This document shows, piece after piece, positions 1 to 10,668 of a stretch of DNA of 38,876 bases (position 1 is the first letter of the stretch; each line of letters opens with the position of its first letter). Origin of the DNA: Spirochaetales bacterium (GTDB lineage Bacteria; Spirochaetota; Spirochaetia; DSM-2461); NCBI GenBank assembly GCA_016936115.1, contig JAFGPQ010000367.1, positions 1 to 38,876 of the forward strand, given 5' to 3'. The position numbers and the translations under genes are program-made. The notes under the pieces are model-generated. The model saw only the letters and a list, made by a program, of their open reading frames with translations. It had not been told where the DNA came from and searched no databases.

Positions 1-50
1 AGCGAAAAGGGGAAAGGGGCGGAATTCCGTATCACCTTTCCCCCCGCTCC

Positions 51-2213
51 TTAATCCACCCGGAACTGATTCAGCTTCTCATCCATTCCGTTAATGTTTT
101 CATTGTTGCTAACACCCATCTCGGCAAGCTCTACAATGGCGCGGGAAATCTCTTTGTTACCCGCCACCAGCTCGCCGATGCCCGCCAGATTCTCCTGTGA
201 TATCCGGTTAACTGCTTCCATCTCGTTAAGCACCAGATCGGATTTCCTGTTTACCTGATTAGCCGAATTCCTGACTTCTTCGGAAGAGGAGACCAGTTCG
301 GTAAGGGACTCTACAATCTGCTTTGAACCTACTGATATCTCATTCATCCCCTGGACAAGTTCCCCGATGGTATCGGAAATCTGCTGGATATTGAAATTGA
401 TGAGCCGGATGGACTCTTCCGAATTTTTGGACCGTCCCCCCGCCTGGGTGATTTTTTCGGCTATGTTATGCACCGAGGCGGTGATGCGGGTGGACTGCTC
501 ATTCGTTGTTTCGGCGAGTTTGCGGATCTCATCGGCCACCACGGCGAACCCCTTGCCCGCATCCCCCGCATGGGCCGCTTCGATAGCCGCGTTCATGGAG
601 AGCAGATTGATCCGGTCCGAAACGTCGTTTATTACATTGACCAGCTCCAGAATGGAGTCCATCGACTCGGCGATATCCACTATCTCCCGGGCCGTCTCGC
701 CCATGGCGTCGCTGCTGCTGTGGGCATGTTCGGCAAGGTCATCAATAACTCCTTTCTTCTCCTCCGAGATGCGGGTCAGATTCTGTATGGAGGCTACCAT
801 CTGGGTTATGGCGGCAGAGGACTGATTGATAAAGGCCGACTCGTTGTCAATGCTGGCGTTCACATGATCGATCTGCTCTTTGATATCCCGCACATTTACC
901 GCCGAATCGGATATCTTGCGGGAGAGCAGATTCACCTGGTCGCTGATGGATTGCGTCGTTGCCGTAATCTCTGTGGAGCTGGAGGATATTTCCGTGGTAT
1001 TCACCGCAAGGCGGTCGCCCATATCCCGATTCGAGAGACTTATGCCCTTCAAATCGCTGATAATGGAGGACAAATCCTCTATAAAAATATTAAAGTACCG
1101 GGCCAGACGGCCCACTTCGTCCTCCTGGGCCTGCTTTCTCATACTCGAGAGAATGATTCTTTTCGTCAGGTCTCCCTCACCCCGGGAGATGTCCTTGAGA
1201 ATCTCTGTCGTCATATGTATCGGGTGGGAGATGCTGCGGGCCAGGAATAGGCTCACCGCTATGATTCCGGGCAGGGCTATGGCCAGTATGAGTATATAGA
1301 GAAAACCGATCCGGTTCAGAGACTGGAACAGCTCTTCTATATTGGGAACGGTGAGTATGATCCACCCATTTTCCATCCTGTTAAATCCGATTCGACTGTT
1401 ATCGCTGAAGAGAATCCCCTCCTTCTGGCTGACATCTCGGAGGATTTTCATATTCTCCTCACTGTTTTCGGGGAAGAGATCTTTCCAGTTCTCACCCAGC
1501 CTGCCGTCGGGATGGACCAGAACGTTCAGATCACTGTTAAGAAGGACATAGTGTCCCTTTTCAAGGAATTTTCCTGCCAGAAGCCGGGAACTCAGCTCCC
1601 CGATATACATATCCGAACCGACTACTCCCACCGTTTTTCCTTCGATGACCACCGATTTCGTATAGGAGATGAGTTTCTCATCGAAACCCTCCCAGTCATA
1701 GGGATCTGTGATGTACTCCCCCCTTTCAAAGGGGGTGGTGAACCAGGCCCAGTTAGGACCTGTTATTTCATCATGGGTATAGAGGTTGTCCGTCACCAGT
1801 TCCAGATTCCCGTTCTGTTTCATATCCCGGTGGGAGAATTCCATAAGTGTGGGAGAGGTATACTGGGGATCCAGCCAGAAGTAGATATTCAGGTAGTGGA
1901 GTCCTTCGATGATAGGAGTGGACAGGATTAGGAGATCCTGGAATCTTTGGTCCAGCCGTTCCGCATCTTTCAGATCATCCAGGGTGATGTGTTCCTGGAT
2001 ATACACTTTGAAGATGTCTATGGCTACCTCCTTGTTGGCGAAGTAGCTCTCGAACTGATGCCGCCACGAAGAGGTGCTTTCATAAATCAGGTTGTCGGTC
2101 AGTTCAATTATCCTACTCCTGGTGAACCGGTAGGATACAAAGGAAAATGTACCGATGATAATCATCATGGGTAAAACGGTTAAAAGAACGATTTTATTGG
2201 CAATTTTTTTCAA
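51..2213 (-). CDS. Methyl-accepting chemotaxis protein (TM, Cache-type sensor, TM, HAMP, MCP signalling domain)
   Basis: 720-aa ORF; N-terminal TM, extracytoplasmic region, second TM, HAMP-like segment, canonical tip '[36 protein letters not shown]'. Confidence 0.95.
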   Translation of the reverse strand: MKKIANKIVLLTVLPMMIIIGTFSFVSYRFTRSRIIELTDNLIYESTSSWRHQFESYFANKEVAIDIFKVYIQEHITLDDLKDAERLDQRFQDLLILSTPIIEGLHYLNIYFWLDPQYTSPTLMEFSHRDMKQNGNLELVTDNLYTHDEITGPNWAWFTTPFERGEYITDPYDWEGFDEKLISYTKSVVIEGKTVGVVGSDMYIGELSSRLLAGKFLEKGHYVLLNSDLNVLVHPDGRLGENWKDLFPENSEENMKILRDVSQKEGILFSDNSRIGFNRMENGWIILTVPNIEELFQSLNRIGFLYILILAIALPGIIAVSLFLARSISHPIHMTTEILKDISRGEGDLTKRIILSSMRKQAQEDEVGRLARYFNIFIEDLSSIISDLKGISLSNRDMGDRLAVNTTEISSSSTEITATTQSISDQVNLLSRKISDSAVNVRDIKEQIDHVNASIDNESAFINQSSAAITQMVASIQNLTRISEEKKGVIDDLAEHAHSSSDAMGETAREIVDIAESMDSILELVNVINDVSDRINLLSMNAAIEAAHAGDAGKGFAVVADEIRKLAETTNEQSTRITASVHNIAEKITQAGGRSKNSEESIRLINFNIQQISDTIGELVQGMNEISVGSKQIVESLTELVSSSEEVRNSANQVNRKSDLVLNEMEAVNRISQENLAGIGELVAGNKEISRAIVELAEMGVSNNENINGMDEKLNQFRVD

Positions 2214-2273
2214 TGCTCTTCTCCTGAGTGAATTTTAAGCTACGGGAATCTAATTTTCAAATGCTCCTGCTTC

Positions 2274-2317
2274 CTAACCGAAATCTAACAATAACCGAAC
2301 AGAATATTAACCGTCGT
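2274..2317 (+). promoter_or_regulatory. Putative PhoB-box array: four 11-bp direct repeats
   Basis: CTAACCGAAAT / CTAACAATAAC / CGAACAGAATA / TTAACCGTCGT in strict 11-bp register, followed by -10-like TATATT at 2322-2327, upstream of pstC. Confidence 0.6.
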
Positions 2318-2348
2318 CTCATATATTAGGGGCGAAAGGAGTGGACCA

Positions 2349-3227
2349 TTGAATAAAGTTCGATTGATGGGCGAGCGGGTTATGGAGAGATTTCTCATGA
2401 TCTGCGCGCTTATCTCCATCATCAGTGTTCTGTTCATGACAGTGTTTATATTCAAAGAGGGGCTTCCTCTGTTTAAACATGTGGGCGTGGCGGACTTTCT
2501 ATTCGGATCCCAGTGGGATCCCCAGGGCGACAATCCCCTTTTCGGGATTCTTCCCTTTATTGTCGGATCGATCATGGTGACGGCTTTCTCCATGGTCATC
2601 GCCGTTCCCATCGGCCTGGCCGTGGGAATCTTCATGGCCGAATTCGCCAAAGGCCGTATCGCCGATGTTCTCAGGAGCGTTATCGAGTTGCTGGCCGGTA
2701 TTCCCTCGGTCATCTACGGACTTTTCGGCTACATCGCCATTGCTCCCGTAGTCAGATCCCTGACGAGCAGTAATACGGGACTGGGAATCCTGACGGGAGC
2801 CATTGTTCTGGCCATCATGGTACTTCCCACCATTATTAACATCACAGAAGTATCTCTTCGGGCAGTGCCCTCCCACTTGAAGGAAGGTTCCATGGGGGTC
2901 GGCGCTTCCCACTGGCAGACCATTGTGAAAATTTTGGTTCCCGCGGCCAGTTCGGGCATCACGGCGGGAGTCATTCTGGCCATGGGCCGTTCCATCGGGG
3001 AAACCATGGCCGTACTCATGGTAGCGGGGAACAGCCCCACCATGCCCAGGGGACTCCTCTCCAGCGCCCGTACCCTGACCATGAATATCGCCACGGGCAT
3101 CAGCTATGCCTCCGGCGACCACTGGATCAGTCTGTTCACCACCGGTATGGTTCTCTTTGTCTTCATCCTTGTCCTGAATATCGTGGTTCAGGTTTTCCTC
3201 AAAAGATCGATAGAGAAGGACTCCTAA
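2349..3227 (+). CDS. pstC: Phosphate ABC transporter permease PstC (TTG start)
   Basis: 292-aa multi-TM permease; 'ELLAGIPSVIYGLFGYIAIAP' and EAA loop 'LREGSMGVGASHWQTI'-type motif; first gene of the pstCAB-phoU order. Confidence 0.93.
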   Translation: MNKVRLMGERVMERFLMICALISIISVLFMTVFIFKEGLPLFKHVGVADFLFGSQWDPQGDNPLFGILPFIVGSIMVTAFSMVIAVPIGLAVGIFMAEFAKGRIADVLRSVIELLAGIPSVIYGLFGYIAIAPVVRSLTSSNTGLGILTGAIVLAIMVLPTIINITEVSLRAVPSHLKEGSMGVGASHWQTIVKILVPAASSGITAGVILAMGRSIGETMAVLMVAGNSPTMPRGLLSSARTLTMNIATGISYASGDHWISLFTTGMVLFVFILVLNIVVQVFLKRSIEKDS

Positions 3228-4849
3228 TGGAAATTTCAGCGAATACGAAGAAGATACATAGAAACGAGAATATCGCCCGGGGAGTGATATGGGGCTTTGC
3301 GGGGCTGACCATACTTATCCTCGCCTGGATTCTGGGTTTCATCCTGTACCGGGGGTTCTACTCAAACAACGTGGTGGGCTATAAATATACCGATATGTCC
3401 AGCGATGTGCTGACCCTGAATGACGGCTCCGAGGTTATCTTTATTGCCAATAAGGGAATACGGGTGAAGGATCTGACCGCGGACAGTATGCAGGAGCTCT
3501 ACACCCATGTCATACGGGAATTGAACAAATGGTCCGACTACACGGAACAGTCCGTTCTGTGCCAACCCATTGCCTATAAGGACGAATCCCCCTTCAACAG
3601 CTCGGTTAAGGCGTTTCTTCTGGGTAAGGAGGGACTGGACAACTGGAAGAGCTACACCACCTACGCGGTGGATTCCCGGCAGATGATCGAGAAGGTGGCC
3701 GAAACGAAGGGGGCTCTGGGATATATCCCCGCAGGCGACAGGAATCTGCTCACCAAAGACGTGGTGCCCATCCCCCTCCGATCGATTCAGGTTGCCATGA
3801 ACAGCGAAGCCCTGGCGATAAAAGACAACAGAAGCTTTCAGGAATTTACCGAGGATACCCTTAAGGCAATCTTCGCCGGTAAAGTCGTTTCCATGACCTC
3901 TATAGGTGGCATCGGTATCGCGCCGCTCCCGGCTATCGCCCCCAATGTGAACCGGTCGCTGACCGACAACTGGTTCGGCCCGGAATTCATACCGAAGCAG
4001 TTTGATACGATGGAGGGGTTCTATGACTACATGTCCCGGAATCCCGGCGCCGTTGGGCTTGTGGACTATACAGGCTATATCCCCTCCGACAGCTATGAGA
4101 CGGTTACCGTCCAGAGACGGGAACGGGGCATGAATCTGGACCTCTGGTTCCTGATTGAGAAACCCGCCGAAGGTAACGCGGGGGGCATCTCCTACTTTAT
4201 CATCAACACTCTTTTCATGATTCTTATGACTCTGCTCTTTTCGGCCCCCATCGGAATTCTGGCGGCGGTCTATCTGGTGGAGTATGCCAAACAGGGGCCC
4301 CTGGTCACGGTTCTGCGCATGGGGACGGAAACCCTGGCGGGGATTCCCTCCATCGTGTTCGGTCTCTTCGGACGGATCTTCTTCGTGAATATTCTGGGCA
4401 TGGGCATCGGCTTCATATCCAGTACCCTCACGGTTACCCTGATGATTCTGCCCACCCTGGTCAGAACCTCCGAAGAGGCCCTGAAAGCGGTCCCCCCCAT
4501 TCTGCGGGAAGGGAGCATGGGCCTGGGCGCCACCAAATGGCAGACCATCTTCCGGGTCGTTCTGCCCGCCGCCAGCCAGGGTATCCTGACCGGTGTCATC
4601 CTGGCCGTGGGACGGGTGGCCGGCGAAACGGCGGTCCTGCTCTATACCCTGGGATCGAGCTACGATCTGGTCAGGAACCTGCACTCACCGGCACGGGTGC
4701 TTTCCCTGCACCTGTACCTGCTCTTTTCCGAGGCGGTATCCTTCGACAGGGCCTTCGCCACCGGTACGGTGCTGGTTATCATCGTACTCATCACAAACCT
4801 GCTGACCCGCCGGCTCATCAGGAAAAACAAACAGATGGCCGGGCGTTAA
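3227..4849 (+). CDS. pstA: Phosphate ABC transporter permease PstA with a large extracytoplasmic insert
   Basis: C-terminal half is a typical PstA permease ('[21 protein letters not shown]', '[31 protein letters not shown]'); about 280 residues are inserted after TM1. Confidence 0.92.
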   Translation: MEISANTKKIHRNENIARGVIWGFAGLTILILAWILGFILYRGFYSNNVVGYKYTDMSSDVLTLNDGSEVIFIANKGIRVKDLTADSMQELYTHVIRELNKWSDYTEQSVLCQPIAYKDESPFNSSVKAFLLGKEGLDNWKSYTTYAVDSRQMIEKVAETKGALGYIPAGDRNLLTKDVVPIPLRSIQVAMNSEALAIKDNRSFQEFTEDTLKAIFAGKVVSMTSIGGIGIAPLPAIAPNVNRSLTDNWFGPEFIPKQFDTMEGFYDYMSRNPGAVGLVDYTGYIPSDSYETVTVQRRERGMNLDLWFLIEKPAEGNAGGISYFIINTLFMILMTLLFSAPIGILAAVYLVEYAKQGPLVTVLRMGTETLAGIPSIVFGLFGRIFFVNILGMGIGFISSTLTVTLMILPTLVRTSEEALKAVPPILREGSMGLGATKWQTIFRVVLPAASQGILTGVILAVGRVAGETAVLLYTLGSSYDLVRNLHSPARVLSLHLYLLFSEAVSFDRAFATGTVLVIIVLITNLLTRRLIRKNKQMAGR

Positions 4850-4881
4850 GCCCCCCCTACGGCGAGCAAAGGAGAAAAACC

Positions 4882-5637
4882 ATGGCTACCATGATAGAAG
4901 TTAGAAAACTGGATCTCCATTACGGAGATTTCAAAGCCCTGCACGGCATAGATATGGAGATCGAAGAGAACGAGGTCACCGCCCTCATCGGACCTTCGGG
5001 ATGTGGGAAATCCACCTTCATCCGCACGATCAACCGGATGAACGATCTTATCGACAGCGTCCGGATCGACGGGGAGATCTACTATGGGGGAGAGAACATT
5101 TACGATGACCGCTACGATGTGATCGAGCTGAGGAAGAGGATCGGGATGGTTTTTCAGAAACCCAATCCCTTTCCCATGTCCATTTACGACAATATCGCCT
5201 ACGGACCCCGCATCCACGGCAAAAAAAACAAGGCCGAGCTGGATATACTGGTCGAAAAGAGTCTGCACCATGCCGCCCTGTGGGATGAGGTAAAGGACCG
5301 GATCCATTCCCCCGCCATGGGACTCTCCGGCGGTCAGCAACAGAGACTCTGCCTGGCCCGGACCCTGGCCGTAGAACCGGATGTGGTGCTCATGGACGAG
5401 CCTACCAGCGCCCTGGACCCGGTCTCCACGGCGAAAATCGAAGATCTGGTTCACGAACTGAAAAAGGATTATACTATTGTCATCGTGACCCACAATATGC
5501 AGCAGGCCGGTCGGATTTCCGATAGGACCGCCTTCTTTCTGAACGGATACATTGAGGAGTTCGGCACCACGGACCAGATCTTCTTCAATCCGGTCAGCTC
5601 CAAGACGGAAGCCTATATTTCAGGAAAGTTCGGCTGA
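4882..5637 (+). CDS. pstB: Phosphate ABC transporter ATP-binding protein PstB
   Basis: Walker A 'GPSGCGKST', signature '[16 protein letters not shown]', Walker B '[13 protein letters not shown]'. The listed ORF opens upstream at 4537, but ATG 4882 with ggag SD is the natural start. Confidence 0.95.
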   Translation: MATMIEVRKLDLHYGDFKALHGIDMEIEENEVTALIGPSGCGKSTFIRTINRMNDLIDSVRIDGEIYYGGENIYDDRYDVIELRKRIGMVFQKPNPFPMSIYDNIAYGPRIHGKKNKAELDILVEKSLHHAALWDEVKDRIHSPAMGLSGGQQQRLCLARTLAVEPDVVLMDEPTSALDPVSTAKIEDLVHELKKDYTIVIVTHNMQQAGRISDRTAFFLNGYIEEFGTTDQIFFNPVSSKTEAYISGKFG

Positions 5638-5716
5638 TCCCCCTTTTTCGGATAGGGGAAATCGGGATTCTTAACTATATCATCAGCCCAGGCTGTTGGA
5701 AAAAGGGAGATAAAAC

Positions 5717-6370
5717 GTGAGTTTACGACATCATTTTGACGATGAAATAGGTGCATTGAATAAGGAAATTCTTAAAATGGGCCTTCTTGTGGAAGAAGCG
5801 GTCCGTCAGGGAATGGAGTGTTTCAAGGATCAGGACAGGGATATGGCCCAGACCGTGATAAGCGGGGATGACGCCATTAACAGCATGGAGGATGAGCTCT
5901 GCGATCAGTGCGCCCTCCTTCTCGCCCGGGAACAACCCGTCGCTTCCGACTTAAGGCACATTCTTGCGGCAATCAAGATCATCACCCAGCTGGAGCGGAT
6001 CGGCGACCACGGGGTCCATCTGGCGAAAAAAGCCCTGATTCTGGCGGATCAGACCTATATCAAGCCGATTGTAGATCTTCCCCGCATGGAGGAAATCGGC
6101 CGGACCATGCTGGTGGATGCGCTCAACGCCTACGTGGAACGGGATTCGGAAGCCGCCGAAGAGATAGCTTCCCGGGACAAACAGATAGACGATCTTCACA
6201 CCCAGGTGGTGAGGGAAGTGCTTACCTACATCATGTCCGACACCAGCAAGATCAGCCAGGGAGTGGAACTCCTCTACGTGGCCCGCTATCTGGAACGGTT
6301 CGGCGATCATGTGAAAAATATCTGCGAATGGGTCATCTTCTCCGAAAGAGGGGAACACGCCGACTTCTAG
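5717..6370 (+). CDS. phoU: Phosphate transport system regulator PhoU (GTG start)
   Basis: 217-aa all-helical protein with two PhoU repeats ('ERIGDHGVHLAKKA', 'ERFGDHVKNICEWVIF'); follows pstB. Confidence 0.95.
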   Translation: MSLRHHFDDEIGALNKEILKMGLLVEEAVRQGMECFKDQDRDMAQTVISGDDAINSMEDELCDQCALLLAREQPVASDLRHILAAIKIITQLERIGDHGVHLAKKALILADQTYIKPIVDLPRMEEIGRTMLVDALNAYVERDSEAAEEIASRDKQIDDLHTQVVREVLTYIMSDTSKISQGVELLYVARYLERFGDHVKNICEWVIFSERGEHADF

Positions 6371-6379
6371 GGGGGCCGA

Positions 6380-7087
6380 GTGGAACAGCCGGAAAAGAAA
6401 GAAAAACTGCTGGTCGTCGAGGACGACGGAGACATCAGGGAACTGATCTCCTTTAATCTGGAGATGTGCGGCTATGACGTTATCCGCGCTTCAGACGGAC
6501 AGGAGGGCTGGGAGAAAGCCCGGACCGAGATGCCCGATCTGGTGGTGCTTGATCTCATGCTGCCCGGGCTGGACGGCTTTGAGGTCTGCAAAAGGCTTAA
6601 GAGCGAGAAAGCGACCCAGGCCATGCCCATAATCATGCTCACCGCCCGCTCCGAAGAGGAGAGCATGGTCAAGGGGCTGGAACTGGGAGCGGACGACTAC
6701 GTGACCAAGCCCTTCAGTCCCCGTGTCCTGGTAGCCCGGGTTAAAGCCGTTCTGAGGCGCAAGGGGGTCCTGAAGGAAACCACCAGCCACCGGATTGTCT
6801 CCCTTCACGGGATAACCATCGATCCGGCCCGCCATGAGGTGCGGGTGGACGGCAAACAGGTGGTCCTTTCGGCCACCGAATTCAGCATTCTCTTTTTTCT
6901 GGCGGAGAACCCGGGCTGGGTCTTCTCCCGCAGCCAGATCATTGATGCGGTTAAGGGCGAGGACTATCCCGTTACCAGCCGCTCTGTGGACGTGCAGATC
7001 CTGGGAATCCGAAAGAAGCTCGGGGAGAAGGGAAACTGCATCGAAACTGTCCGCGGCGTGGGTTACCGCATGGAAAGCACCGAATGA
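6380..7087 (+). CDS. phoB: OmpR/PhoB-family response regulator
   Basis: Receiver domain 'VVEDDGDIRELISFNL', 'DLVVLDLMLPGLDG', C-terminal winged helix; located in the pst-pho operon. Confidence 0.92.
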   Translation: MEQPEKKEKLLVVEDDGDIRELISFNLEMCGYDVIRASDGQEGWEKARTEMPDLVVLDLMLPGLDGFEVCKRLKSEKATQAMPIIMLTARSEEESMVKGLELGADDYVTKPFSPRVLVARVKAVLRRKGVLKETTSHRIVSLHGITIDPARHEVRVDGKQVVLSATEFSILFFLAENPGWVFSRSQIIDAVKGEDYPVTSRSVDVQILGIRKKLGEKGNCIETVRGVGYRMESTE

Positions 7088-8826
7088 AAAGTTTCTTTTC
7101 CCGCTACTTCACCAGCCATCTCCTTATCCTGCTTTTCTCTCTTTTTATTGTAGGGTTTTTCAGCATCATATCCATGAACCAGTTCCTCTACAGCGATAAT
7201 CTGGACCGTCAGATTGTCTATACGGAGATTCTGGCGGAGATGTTCTCCCGGGCCGGCCAGTCTCCCGGTTCCGAGCAGGCCTATCTTGATACGCTGGAGG
7301 TGAATCCCCAGATCCGTATCACCATCATCGACAGGGACGGTACCGTTCTGGGGGATACGGAGGCGGATATCACCCTCATGGATAACCACAGCAACCGTCC
7401 CGAGGTGATCCAGGCCCTTTCGTCGGGACGGGGCACCTCCAAACGAATCAGCAAGACCCTGCGGGAATCCCTCCTCTATACGGCCCTCTACCGGGAAGAG
7501 GAAGGTCTCGTCTTCCGGGTCTCCATGGTGGTGGGCAATATTGACCGCATGGTCACCCAGCTCACTCTGCGGGTAAGCCTCATCACCTTTCTCGTTCTGC
7601 TCGTGGCGCTTCTAATCAGTTTCCGGCAGACCAACTCCATCAACCGCATGCTCAAATCCATCGTGGCCGTGGTTACCGACTACGCGGGGGGAGACTTTCA
7701 TCAAAATCTTTACCTGGGCGGGTTCCGGGAGGCAGTGGAAGTGGGGGACGCGGTCAATTCCATGGGGCGTCAGCTCAAAGAGAAGATTGAAACGGTTACT
7801 ATTCAGAGAAACAAAAGCGAAGCCATGCTGGACAATATGGTGGAGCCGGTTATCTATCTGGACAGCAATCTCGTTATAAACGACATCAACCGGGCCGCTC
7901 TGAGGATGACCGGCTGCTCCTTCATTCAGTGTCTGGGGAAGAATCTTCTGCAGATTATACGGGACATTCACCTATGCCGCCTGGCCGAGGAGTGCCTGAA
8001 GGACAATGTGCCCCTTTCTGAGATCATTACCCTGGGACCGCGCCATTTCATGGTGCAGGGTACCACCATCAACTCCTCCGACGGCTCTGATCGGGGACTC
8101 CTTCTGGTCATGAACGACGTTACGGAGATCAAGCAGATGGAGCTGATGCGGAAGGACTTCGTGGCCAACGTGTCCCACGAGCTTCGGACCCCCATTACGT
8201 CGATTATCGGATTTGTGGAAACCCTGCGCATGATACCCGGCGCCCGCAGCGAACAGCATGACAAGTTCCTTGAAATAATTCACAACCAGTCCCAGCGTCT
8301 GGGTGAGATCATCAACGATCTGCTTTCCCTGGCTTCCCTGGAGGATTCCCACGCCCTGGTGAAGGAAACCGTCCTGCTGGAAGATATTGTGGGCGAGGCC
8401 GAAGCGGTTTGCCATATGAAGGCGGAATCGCGCCAGGTTGAGTTCGTACACGAGTTCGATCCGGATACGGTTCTGTGCTGCCATAAGAATCTTACCGCCC
8501 AGGCCCTGGTGAATTACCTGGACAACGCGGTGAAGTACGGCCCTCCCGGGGAAAAGGTCACCGTCAGGGCGGTACGGGAGGGAAATATGACGGTCATCTC
8601 CGTCATCGACAGGGGAAGCGGGATTCCCGAGGATCAGCAGGAAAGGCTCTTCGAACGGTTTTACCGGGTGGACAAAGCCCGCAGCCGGGAGATCGGCGGG
8701 ACCGGTCTGGGACTCTCCATCGTCAAGCATATTGCTCTCAAACACGGGGGCAAGGCGGGAGTGGACAGCAGCCCCGGAAAGGGGTCCCGTTTCTACATCA
8801 GTTTCATGGATTGCCCGGAAAAATAA
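7084..8826 (+). CDS. phoR: PhoR-type sensor histidine kinase
   Basis: Two TMs, HAMP/PAS-like region, H-box 'FVANVSHELRTPITSIIGFVETL', N/G boxes 'NYLDNAVKYGPPG', 'GTGLGLSIVKHIALKHGG'; 4-bp overlap with phoB. Confidence 0.93.
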   Translation: MKSFFSRYFTSHLLILLFSLFIVGFFSIISMNQFLYSDNLDRQIVYTEILAEMFSRAGQSPGSEQAYLDTLEVNPQIRITIIDRDGTVLGDTEADITLMDNHSNRPEVIQALSSGRGTSKRISKTLRESLLYTALYREEEGLVFRVSMVVGNIDRMVTQLTLRVSLITFLVLLVALLISFRQTNSINRMLKSIVAVVTDYAGGDFHQNLYLGGFREAVEVGDAVNSMGRQLKEKIETVTIQRNKSEAMLDNMVEPVIYLDSNLVINDINRAALRMTGCSFIQCLGKNLLQIIRDIHLCRLAEECLKDNVPLSEIITLGPRHFMVQGTTINSSDGSDRGLLLVMNDVTEIKQMELMRKDFVANVSHELRTPITSIIGFVETLRMIPGARSEQHDKFLEIIHNQSQRLGEIINDLLSLASLEDSHALVKETVLLEDIVGEAEAVCHMKAESRQVEFVHEFDPDTVLCCHKNLTAQALVNYLDNAVKYGPPGEKVTVRAVREGNMTVISVIDRGSGIPEDQQERLFERFYRVDKARSREIGGTGLGLSIVKHIALKHGGKAGVDSSPGKGSRFYISFMDCPEK

Positions 8827-8869
8827 AAAGAAACTTGTATTTGGGATCTTTGTCTCTTAAAATTCCCGT

Positions 8870-9703
8870 ATGGAACAGTCCAGTGTTGCGAGATTAGAAG
8901 AACGGGAATTCAGGAAACTGAGTCAATTCATTGAAAGGGAAGTGGGTATCAAGATGCCCCCTGCCAAGAAAATACTCCTGGAATCCCGGCTGCAGAAGCG
9001 ATTGAGAATTCACAGCCACAGGGATTTCAGGGAGTACTGCGATTTTCTGTTCGAGCAGAATGACCGGCAGGAACTGGTGGAGATGATAGACGCCATCACC
9101 ACGAACAAAACCGATTTCATGAGAGAGCCGGCCCATTTCGACTTTCTCGTCGAGAAGGCTCTGCCCGATGTGGTGCGCGGCAAGGGGCATATCAATCTCT
9201 GGTCCGCCGCCTGTTCCACAGGGCAGGAACCCTATAACTTGGCCATGTTCATGGAGGAATTCCGCGAAAGGGCTTCCTCCTGCGTGGAATACTCCATCCG
9301 GGCCACGGACATAAGCAAAAGCTGCCTGCAGAAGGGGCGGAACGCTCTCTACTCCCTTAAGGATATAGAGGACGTGAACCTGGAATTCAAGAAAAAGTAT
9401 TTTCTCAAGAGCCGTGATCCCAAGAGCGATCAGGTTAAAATCAAATCCCATATCCGCTCGCGGGTGAATTTCCAGTCCATAAACCTCATGAAGGATGATT
9501 ATGGACTGAAGGAGACCTACGACATCGTCTTCTGCCGGAACGTGCTTATCTATTTCGACAGGAAGAACCAGCACGAAGTGATCGGTCGGATTTCCTCCCA
9601 TATGAACCTGGGGGCTTACCTGTTTCTCGGACATTCGGAAAGCATGGCCGGTATGAACAGCGGTTTAACCAGCGTGGCCTCATCCATATATAAAAAAACA
9701 TAG
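8870..9703 (+). CDS. cheR: Chemotaxis methyltransferase CheR
   Basis: 'INLWSAACSTGQEPYNLAMFMEEF', 'YDIVFCRNVLIYFDRKNQ'. Confidence 0.95.
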   Translation: MEQSSVARLEEREFRKLSQFIEREVGIKMPPAKKILLESRLQKRLRIHSHRDFREYCDFLFEQNDRQELVEMIDAITTNKTDFMREPAHFDFLVEKALPDVVRGKGHINLWSAACSTGQEPYNLAMFMEEFRERASSCVEYSIRATDISKSCLQKGRNALYSLKDIEDVNLEFKKKYFLKSRDPKSDQVKIKSHIRSRVNFQSINLMKDDYGLKETYDIVFCRNVLIYFDRKNQHEVIGRISSHMNLGAYLFLGHSESMAGMNSGLTSVASSIYKKT

Positions 9704-9738
9704 AAAAAAGACGGATTATTAAAAAAAGGACTAAAAGC

Positions 9739-9766
9739 TTGCAGAATTGCAATAGAGAACTATAAT
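9739..9766 (+). promoter_or_regulatory. Putative sigma70-type promoter upstream of cheW
   Basis: TTGCAG (9739-9744) - 16 bp - TATAAT (9761-9766); dyad TTGCA-gaat-TGCAA overlaps the -35. Confidence 0.5.
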
Positions 9767-9801
9767 TTTATTATAAGGATTTTTTTTTGTGAGGTGAATC
9801 C

Positions 9802-10290
9802 ATGGGAGAAGGGAAAAAAATGAATCAGTATCTGACATTTACCGTGAGCGAGGAAGCCTATGCCCTCAACGTACTCAATGTTCGTGAGGTTCTGGAATTC
9901 ACCCAGCTGTCAAAAGTACCCCGAATGCCTGAATTCATGAGGGGGATCATCAACCTCAGGGGAAGCATTGTGCCCGTTATCGATCTTAAGCTGAAGTTCG
10001 GTCTGGGGCTGACCGAGAAGACCATCGATACGAGCATCATCGTCTGTGAAATGGTTATGGATGAGGAGACCATCGTCATGGGGCTCATGACCGACTCGGT
10101 GAAAGAAGTGATAGATCTGGACGATGACGATATTGAACCGACCCCCTATGTGGGCGCTAAAATCGATACGGCGTTTATTCTGGGAATGGGAAAGAAGGAT
10201 GATAAATTCCTCATCGTTCTGAATATGGAAAAAGTATTGACAGCAAATGAGTTGAACATGGTGAGTACCGCAGAAATCAGCGGTGAATAG
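9802..10290 (+). CDS. cheW: Chemotaxis coupling protein CheW
   Basis: 'YLTFTVSEEAYALNVLNVREVLEF', 'GIINLRGSIVPVIDLKLKFG'. Confidence 0.95.
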   Translation: MGEGKKMNQYLTFTVSEEAYALNVLNVREVLEFTQLSKVPRMPEFMRGIINLRGSIVPVIDLKLKFGLGLTEKTIDTSIIVCEMVMDEETIVMGLMTDSVKEVIDLDDDDIEPTPYVGAKIDTAFILGMGKKDDKFLIVLNMEKVLTANELNMVSTAEISGE

Positions 10291-10300
10291 GAGGTAAAAG

Positions 10301-10666
10301 TTGAAGCAGATTCTAATTGTGGACGATTCCCGTACGGTAAGAGACAGTCTCAAGTTCTTCCTCAAGGAGGGGGGATACGATGTGCTGGAAGGCGCCGACG
10401 GTGTTGAGGCTTTGAAAGTTCTGGAAACAGCCAGACCGAATCTGATCATTACCGATGTTAATATGCCCAATATGGACGGTCTGACTCTTCTCGAAAACGT
10501 GAGAAAAAGCCCGGACCATAAGTTTATCCCCGTACTGGTTCTGACCACGGAGTCACAGCAATCCATTATGGAGAAGGGTAAGGCCCTGGGCGCCACCGGG
10601 TGGATAGTGAAACCCTTTGACAGTCAGAAAGTGCTGGCGGTGATAAAGAAAGTGCTGGGAGGTTGA
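10301..10666 (+). CDS. cheY: Chemotaxis response regulator CheY
   Basis: 121-aa single receiver domain: 'ILIVDDSRTVRDSL', 'LIITDVNMPNMDG', 'GWIVKPF'. Confidence 0.93.
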   Translation: MKQILIVDDSRTVRDSLKFFLKEGGYDVLEGADGVEALKVLETARPNLIITDVNMPNMDGLTLLENVRKSPDHKFIPVLVLTTESQQSIMEKGKALGATGWIVKPFDSQKVLAVIKKVLGG

Positions 10667-10668
10667 TT

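Noticed and set aside
3362-4684. 440-aa ORF antisense to pstA
   Set aside because: Shadow ORF of a conserved gene on the other strand; His/Gly/Gln/Asp-rich composition typical of antisense frames and no recognisable domain.
4537-4881. N-terminal extension of the PstB ORF
   Set aside because: Overlaps the pstA coding sequence in another frame; PstB homology begins after ATG 4882, which has its own SD.
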